From positions 1 to 32,762 of IMG/VR virus record IMGVR_UViG_3300021373_002013: DNA of 32,762 nt; one strand, 5' to 3'. Position 1 is the stretch's first letter, and every line of letters starts with the position of its first letter. Origin of the DNA: a virus. Shown here in pieces: positions 30,651 through 32,762 of the stretch. The notes under the pieces were generated by a model, which saw nothing but the letters and a program-made list of their open reading frames with translations, was not told where the DNA came from and did no database searches. The translations under genes were made by a program, and so were the position numbers.

Positions 30651-32762
30651 TTATAATAGTTTTCTAAATCTAAAAGATATTGGTGCAGATGATAAAGCGT
30701 TAGCTGTTTTAATTTGTAATTCACACCTGTTTGCATAACTGCTTCCGTCTGCTGTATGTAGTTTTGTTCTTAATTCTAAAGTATTGTTATTTCGCGCGTG
30801 CCCCGCCATATGTAAAGGTATTTCATCTATATCATCATCATTGGTGCTAGTATGAAACCAACTCATTATACCGCTCCAGTACATGCTGTACCAAGCGCCT
30901 CCAGTGCTCCCATGCGCATCACTGTACACTTGAACCGCGAACGTTCCCGAGCCGCCTATATTAGACAAACTAATATCTAAACTAGTCCATGTGTTTGCTG
31001 AAATTGAAACTGTTTTATTTATAGTAACTAGCCCATCCACAAAAGCACCTGCTTTAGGTACTAACCCCTCATGCGTAATTTCTCCCGCAACATCTAATTT
31101 TCTTTGTGGTGAAGTTGTCCCGATTCCTACGTTGCCTGTACTAGATTTTACTACCATTCTATATTGAGCAGCAGTACTATCATAAACAAAAAACCCAGAA
31201 GAATATGTATCTGTCCCAATTTGAAATGTAGGAGTATTTGTAAAGTTTACGTTCTGATGATAACTCGAGGTCATCCTTAATGTTCCATTAACATCTAATT
31301 TATAGCTAGGCGAAGTCGTCCCAATTCCTACGCTTCCTGAACTGTCAATACGCATTCTTTCACTTCCACCTGCAGCAAACTTCATAGCATCTTGGCCGTG
31401 ATTATAAGTCAAATATCCAGAATTTGTTGATATATTATCTCTAAAAATAATACCTGAATCTCCGTAATTTATTGTATCAAAAAAATAATAAGCATTTGTT
31501 GATGTTCCTGCTATTCCTTGTTGAATATACCCATCTGACCTTATACGCATTCTTTCTGTGCCACCTCCTGTGCCAGTTATAAATCTCACACCATTTTGAC
31601 CTCTTAAGAAAGAACCATCTACTGTAGAATCATAACCCACTGCGTGAGTACTATCTGTTGTAGTATTAAATCTTAATGATGCTGATGCTGTAATTCCTAC
31701 GTTTCCTGAAGTGTCTATAAGAAACGGATATGTATTTGCTTCAGTATTATAAACAAATAAAGAACCACTATTAAAAGCATCATTAACTCCTATTCTCCAT
31801 TCTCTTGTTGGAGATTTTAAAAATAATCTTGATGAGCTTGTTCCACTTGATGTTTCAACCTTTAATATTGCGTCTGCTGAATTTGTAACAGAAACGATAC
31901 CAGAACTGTCTATAATCATATTGGTAGTATATGTACCAGTGCTGGAATTATAATGAGCAAAATGTATTGATTCCGTATGGTCAGATGCTATTGTTAAACT
32001 ATCTAAGTCGGACAAATCTTCTCCAATAAAACTATAACCACCTAACTTTATAGTTCCCATTACGTGAAGCTTAGTGGCAGGCGATGTAGTTCCAATTCCT
32101 ACATTACCATTTGATAAAAAAGAAACTTTAGAATTACCCTCTTTATCTCTTAATCTTAATATTTCGCCACTGCTTCCATTCCCCGCATCTATCAACACAC
32201 CATTACCAGCCCCATTATAAGTGTTCCCAAACAGAGCAAGCCAATCATTTGTTATAGATTTAAAAACTGTAAATGTATAACCAGGTGAAGTTGTTCCAAT
32301 TCCTACGTTTCCTCCTGAAAAATGTGTAATTCCATTCGCTTTTAATTGTATTGTGGCTGAACCACCACTAAACATATCAAGTCGTGCATTAGTAGAAGTG
32401 CCATCGTGAAATAATCTAACTATATCTGTACCATCAGATTTTTCTAATAAAATGCCATCATCAGATGCGTCACTTCTAATGTTTAATTTAGTTGCAGGCG
32501 AAGTAGTTCCAATCCCTACATCGCCTCCATAAGGATTTAAAGAAAATGATGTGCCAGCGTTTTCAGCATTATTTATAGATTGTAAATATCCTCTTTCACT
32601 TCCTAATCCACCAAGATACATTGAAGATAAATCGTCGGCTCTATATTGTAATTTAAACTCTGATTTTGTAATTACATCAGATAAAGAATCAGAATTTAAA
32701 CTATTTAAGCTTTTAATATTAAGAGTTGCACTAGGTGAAGTAGTTCCAATTCCAACGTTTCC
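30651..32762 (-). CDS. Tail fibre with GIGTTSP repeats, 5' end beyond the window
   Basis: The frame is open to the right edge; an internal Met at 32621 is not a likely start because the same repeat module (GNVGIGTTSPSATLNI) continues in frame above it to 32762. At least 703 residues are present. The shaft has repeated units of about 67-79 residues, each opening with GxVGIGTTSPxxKLxV, often followed by short beta strands and ERMRIxSxG motifs (for example SGSERMRIDSSGSVG-like). The last 130 residues are a non-repeat beta domain ending FRFRKLL, a likely receptor-binding tip. No S74 chaperone signature is visible. This is probably a host-recognition fibre whose repeats could change in number by recombination. 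Confidence 0.85.
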   Translation of the reverse strand, partial: GNVGIGTTSPSATLNIKSLNSLNSDSLSDVITKSEFKLQYRADDLSSMYLGGLGSERGYLQSINNAENAGTSFSLNPYGGDVGIGTTSPATKLNIRSDASDDGILLEKSDGTDIVRLFHDGTSTNARLDMFSGGSATIQLKANGITHFSGGNVGIGTTSPGYTFTVFKSITNDWLALFGNTYNGAGNGVLIDAGNGSSGEILRLRDKEGNSKVSFLSNGNVGIGTTSPATKLHVMGTIKLGGYSFIGEDLSDLDSLTIASDHTESIHFAHYNSSTGTYTTNMIIDSSGIVSVTNSADAILKVETSSGTSSSRLFLKSPTREWRIGVNDAFNSGSLFVYNTEANTYPFLIDTSGNVGITASASLRFNTTTDSTHAVGYDSTVDGSFLRGQNGVRFITGTGGGTERMRIRSDGYIQQGIAGTSTNAYYFFDTINYGDSGIIFRDNISTNSGYLTYNHGQDAMKFAAGGSERMRIDSSGSVGIGTTSPSYKLDVNGTLRMTSSYHQNVNFTNTPTFQIGTDTYSSGFFVYDSTAAQYRMVVKSSTGNVGIGTTSPQRKLDVAGEITHEGLVPKAGAFVDGLVTINKTVSISANTWTSLDISLSNIGGSGTFAVQVYSDAHGSTGGAWYSMYWSGIMSWFHTSTNDDDIDEIPLHMAGHARNNNTLELRTKLHTADGSSYANRCELQIKTANALSSAPISFRFRKLL
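31108..32762. repeat. Fibre repeat units (about 29-base cores) within the first fibre gene
   Basis: A core of about 29 bases, of the form GGCGAAGTAGTTCCAATTCC on the plus strand, recurs at 31108, 31309, 32080, 32284, 32497 and 32734 with a few substitutions. Spacings are 201, 771, 204, 213 and 237 bases, all multiples of three. It encodes GNVGIGTTSP. A further copy is in the second fibre at 28868. Confidence 0.88.

Noticed and set aside
31108-32762. Regularly spaced repeats that might suggest a CRISPR array
   Set aside because: The repeats are imperfect, coding and 201 bases or more apart, and keep the fibre reading frame. CRISPR repeats have short non-coding spacers.
1-32762. TAG recoding as in some crAss-like phages
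   Set aside because: TAG ends the terminase, the 54-residue gene and the 1073-residue gene at sensible places, and no large gene is broken by an internal TAG. A standard code fits.
1-32762. Integrase, transposon, tRNA or lysogeny genes
   Set aside because: I looked for them on both strands and saw no supporting protein motif, inverted repeat pair or cloverleaf. The window gives no evidence for or against a temperate life style elsewhere in the genome.

Overview
The window reads as the late (virion) module of a tailed phage with a short tail, probably infecting a member of the Bacteroidota and most likely a marine flavobacterium. Every supported gene lies on the minus strand, so transcription runs from high to low coordinates. 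The DNA is AT-rich. Three things point to a Bacteroidota host. Two phage proteins carry signal peptides ending in Ala-Gln-Asp. Start codons follow A/T-rich leaders rather than clear Shine-Dalgarno sites. The structural proteins look like those of marine Bacteroidetes podoviruses and crAss-like phages. That last point rests on recalled sequence patterns, not on a search.

In transcription order, the right end (32762 to 28201) holds two long tail fibres built from recurring GIGTTSP modules, separated by a small conserved phage protein. The right-hand fibre runs off the window. Next (28190 to 26643) is a run of small accessory genes: a CxxC/CxxC zinc-ribbon protein, a coiled-coil protein, a 72-residue unknown, a candidate GroES-like co-chaperonin and a 90-residue protein before the terminase. 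The DNA packaging and head block (26643 to 18505) has the large terminase, portal, scaffold, major capsid protein and a 251-residue unknown. Hairpins lie on both sides of that unknown.

The neck and tail block (18445 to 11793) has two ring or connector proteins and a tail stabilisation protein that seems to be divided into two genes. An ejection cassette follows (11781 to 2055): 277, 627 and 2332 residues, laid out like T7 gp14-gp15-gp16. The 2332-residue protein carries an HExxH metallopeptidase-like site and a D-x12-E-x-K nuclease-like site, so it resembles the large polyvalent proteins of phages. The left end (2052 to 1) holds four small genes, three of them absent from any simple long-ORF view or very basic, and two exported proteins, the last cut by the window edge.

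The genes are packed tightly. Many junctions are TAATG or ATGA stop-start overlaps, which suggests translational coupling, and no gap exceeds about 75 bases. I saw no tRNA, CRISPR array, integrase, transposon or clear endolysin. The points most worth following up are the two enzyme-like sites in the giant ejection protein, the split stabilisation protein with display-type domains at the break, the secreted pair beside a holin-like protein, a sharp GC-rich island inside the terminase gene, and an 8-base motif shared by the three largest gaps.
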